Shown here: piece by piece, positions 5,840 through 7,282 of the stretch
How the letters are laid out: each line of letters begins with the position of its first letter
Numbering within the stretch: the first letter of the stretch is position 1
Assembly (NCBI GenBank): GCA_013813605.1
Contig: JACCRL010000135.1
Span: forward strand, 1 to 7,282
Direction: 5' to 3'
DNA length: 7,282 nucleotides
Source of the DNA: Gemmatimonadaceae bacterium
Lineage (GTDB): Bacteria; Gemmatimonadota; Gemmatimonadetes; Gemmatimonadales; Gemmatimonadaceae
Made by a program: the position numbers and the translations under genes
The notes under the pieces: model-generated
Databases searched by the model: none
What the model was told of the DNA's origin: nothing
The model's input: only the letters and a program-made list of their open reading frames with translations

Positions 5840-6561
5840 ATGATGAAGCAGCGATCGGGCGACACGTTTTTTTCGGCCCATCCGGCCCATGAGCGGATTT
5901 CTGCTCCGCGCGTCAAGGTGTGCTGCATCGCTTCCGTGAACGAAGCGAGGATGGCGATCGATGCCGGCGCTTCCGCGATCGGTCTGGTATCGGAGATGCC
6001 GAGCGGTCCCGGCGTCATTTGGAATCCGGAATACGAGAGGTCGTGGCCGCGGTTCCGCCGTCGGTGGCGACATTCCTGCTCACGTCCGAGACCTCGGCCG
6101 AGCGCATCATCGAGCAGCAGCGGCGGCTGGGTGCAAACACGCTTCAGCTCGTCGATGAAGTCGAGCCTTCGGTTTACAGCGATTTGAGAGAGGCGCTGCC
6201 CGAAGTGGCATTGGTCCAGGTAATCCACGTCCGGGACCACTCATCACTCGGGCAAGCGGCCAGGGTAGCGCCGCACGTGGACGCAATTCTCCTCGACTCA
6301 GGCAACCCCGCCCTGGCGGTGAAAGAACTCGGCGGCACGGGCCGCACGCACGACTGGGCGATCAGTCGCCGCCTGAGAGAGAGCGTAGGTGTACGGGTGT
6401 TTCTCGCCGGCGGGCTGAACGCCGGCAACGTGCGCGACGCCGTCACCGCCGTTCAGCCTTTCGGCGTCGACGTGTGTAGCGGACTGCGCACCGGAGGAAA
6501 GCTCGACTCGGTGAAGCTGGCTGCTTTCTTCGCGCAGATCCGCCCCAGCAATACCCTCTGA
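5840..6561 (+). pseudogene. trpF: Phosphoribosylanthranilate isomerase (TrpF) family gene with an apparent -1 frameshift
   Basis: TrpF isomerises N-(5-phosphoribosyl)anthranilate in tryptophan synthesis; this is a divergent member of that TIM-barrel family. The first frame carries RVKVCCIASVNEARMAIDAG and AIGLVSEMPSGPGVI up to position 6019. The rest continues in the next frame: LESGIREVVAAVPPSVATF, NTLQLVD, VDAILLDSGN, ELGGTGRTHDW, FLAGGL, and GVDVCSGLRTGG to the TGA at 6559-6561. Loss of one base at ATTTGG (6017-6022) explains the break; repaired, the protein has about 240 aa against the usual 205-225. The catalytic Cys of canonical K-I-C-G is kept as C28 (VKVCC) and the general-acid Asp as D153 (LLDS). 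The start is uncertain: ATG 5840 or 5843, or GTG 5798, all in one frame and all giving a 20-40 residue extension, with no good Shine-Dalgarno. A gene caller would likely see only a piece such as 5920-6561. It may be a sequencing indel. Whether it serves tryptophan synthesis is unclear. Confidence 0.85.
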
Positions 6562-6577
6562 AGCCAGCACCGGCTGC

Positions 6578-7282
6578 TTACCGCTCTGGCGTCGCCGAGC
6601 GGAGGGACCGGATCGCCACACCCAGCTGTTCGATCTCCCGTCCGTATTCGGCCCAGTTGCCGGCACGCTGCGCCGCAATCGCGCGGTCATAGTGCTGCTG
6701 CGCCTCTCTAAGCAGCTCGGCGCTCCTGCCCGTTGTCGGCGCTGGCGGCACTGGTACAGTGACAACAGGCGCACCGGCAACTGGAGCCGCGGCCCCCGCC
6801 GTGTCCCGCGCCGGCACGGCCGGACGCGATGCGCCGGCGCCGAAGAGCGTGTTCAAGCCCTCGTCGAGCGTCTCCGCCATCACGACACGATTCTCGTGCG
6901 CGATCACTACACGCTTCAACTCGGGGATGCTTCCCCCTTCGGCGCGCAGGTAAATCGGCTGCACATAGATGAGCGACTCCTCGATCGGAATGACGAGAAG
7001 CTCACCGCGAATCACCTCTGAGCCCCGCTGGTCCCAGAGCGTGATCTGGCGCGAGATCTCCGTATCCTGGTTGATGCGGTTGGCGATCTGCTTCGGACCG
7101 TAAACAAGGCTCTGTTTCGGGAAGCGGTACACGAACAGCTTTCCGTAGTTGGCGCCATCCATGCGCGCGACCATCCACGCGGCGAGGTTGTCCTTTCCGC
7201 GCGGCGTGAACGGCGTCATGTAGATGAATTCGGCCTCCTTCTCCCCTGGCAGGCGCATGATCATGTGCCGCATGAACGCCGT
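6578..7282 (-). CDS. UPF0182 family membrane protein, C-terminal part
   Basis: The last 234 codons are present; the 5' end lies beyond the right edge. UPF0182 (COG1615) proteins are about 900-1000 aa with several N-terminal transmembrane helices and a large exported C-terminal region; their function is unknown. Recognisable family segments are [20 protein letters not shown], the following [40 protein letters not shown], and [20 protein letters not shown], then [20 protein letters not shown] and LNTLFG. After that comes an Ala/Pro/Val-rich linker of roughly 40 residues (PAVPARD to PPAPTTG), and then a helical tail [33 protein letters not shown] that ends ATPER. The linker and Trp-containing helix are common at the C terminus of this family. 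The stop at 6578-6580 faces the trpF stop 16 bp away, so the two genes converge. Confidence 0.93.
   Translation of the reverse strand, partial: TAFMRHMIMRLPGEKEAEFIYMTPFTPRGKDNLAAWMVARMDGANYGKLFVYRFPKQSLVYGPKQIANRINQDTEISRQITLWDQRGSEVIRGELLVIPIEESLIYVQPIYLRAEGGSIPELKRVVIAHENRVVMAETLDEGLNTLFGAGASRPAVPARDTAGAAAPVAGAPVVTVPVPPAPTTGRSAELLREAQQHYDRAIAAQRAGNWAEYGREIEQLGVAIRSLRSATPER

Noticed and set aside
6562..6577. A bidirectional terminator in the 16-bp gap between the converging trpF and UPF0182 genes
   Set aside because: Only 4-bp arms (CAGC/GCTG or AGCC/GGCT) can pair and there is no T tract on either side.

Overview
The window is high-GC bacterial chromosome with tightly packed genes, weak or absent Shine-Dalgarno sites and frequent 1-4 nt gene overlaps. 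My best guess for the source is Gemmatimonadota or a related soil lineage. This rests on the combination of a UPF0182 membrane protein, a DUF3052 protein, a small calycin-like lipoprotein and a divergent TrpF. It is an inference from gene content, since there is no rRNA or other marker gene.

Layout. Positions 1-5692 are a single block of nine genes, all on the minus strand and transcribed right to left: a small lipoprotein, a DUF3052 protein, an unrecognised conserved 303-aa protein, fumarylacetoacetase (fahA), a SET-domain lysine methyltransferase, ApaG, a kynurenine-formamidase-like cyclase, a HAD hydrolase, and the start of an NAD-type 6-phosphogluconate dehydrogenase (gnd) that runs off the left edge. 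The junctions are +1 nt, +42 nt, TTGA (4-nt overlap), +16 nt, TAATG (1-nt overlap), +52 nt, GTGA (4-nt overlap) and +3 nt, so the block looks like one operon. A sigma70-like promoter lies at 5743-5771 upstream of the lipoprotein. Right of it, on the plus strand, is a divergent phosphoribosylanthranilate isomerase (trpF family) gene. It converges on the C-terminal end of a UPF0182 gene (minus strand) that leaves the window on the right.

Biology. FahA performs the last step of tyrosine/homogentisate breakdown (fumarylacetoacetate to fumarate and acetoacetate). The cyclase resembles the formamidase of tryptophan/kynurenine breakdown, so the operon has an aromatic amino acid catabolic flavour. 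The other members (SET methyltransferase, ApaG, HAD phosphatase, 6PGDH, DUF3052) do not belong to that pathway in any established scheme.

Main points of interest. (1) Two genes, DUF3052 and trpF, each carry one apparent single-base loss at or beside a short homopolymer; the second half of each conserved domain continues in the next frame. These are either genuine lesions or, quite likely, assembly indels. (2) The 303-aa protein is translationally coupled to fahA through a TTG start and has two lysine motifs spaced as in deoxyribose-phosphate aldolase, so it may be an undescribed enzyme. (3) A complete eukaryotic-style SET plus post-SET methyltransferase is coupled to apaG. I see no CRISPR array, insertion sequence, tRNA or rRNA, and no gene-free stretch over 300 bases.
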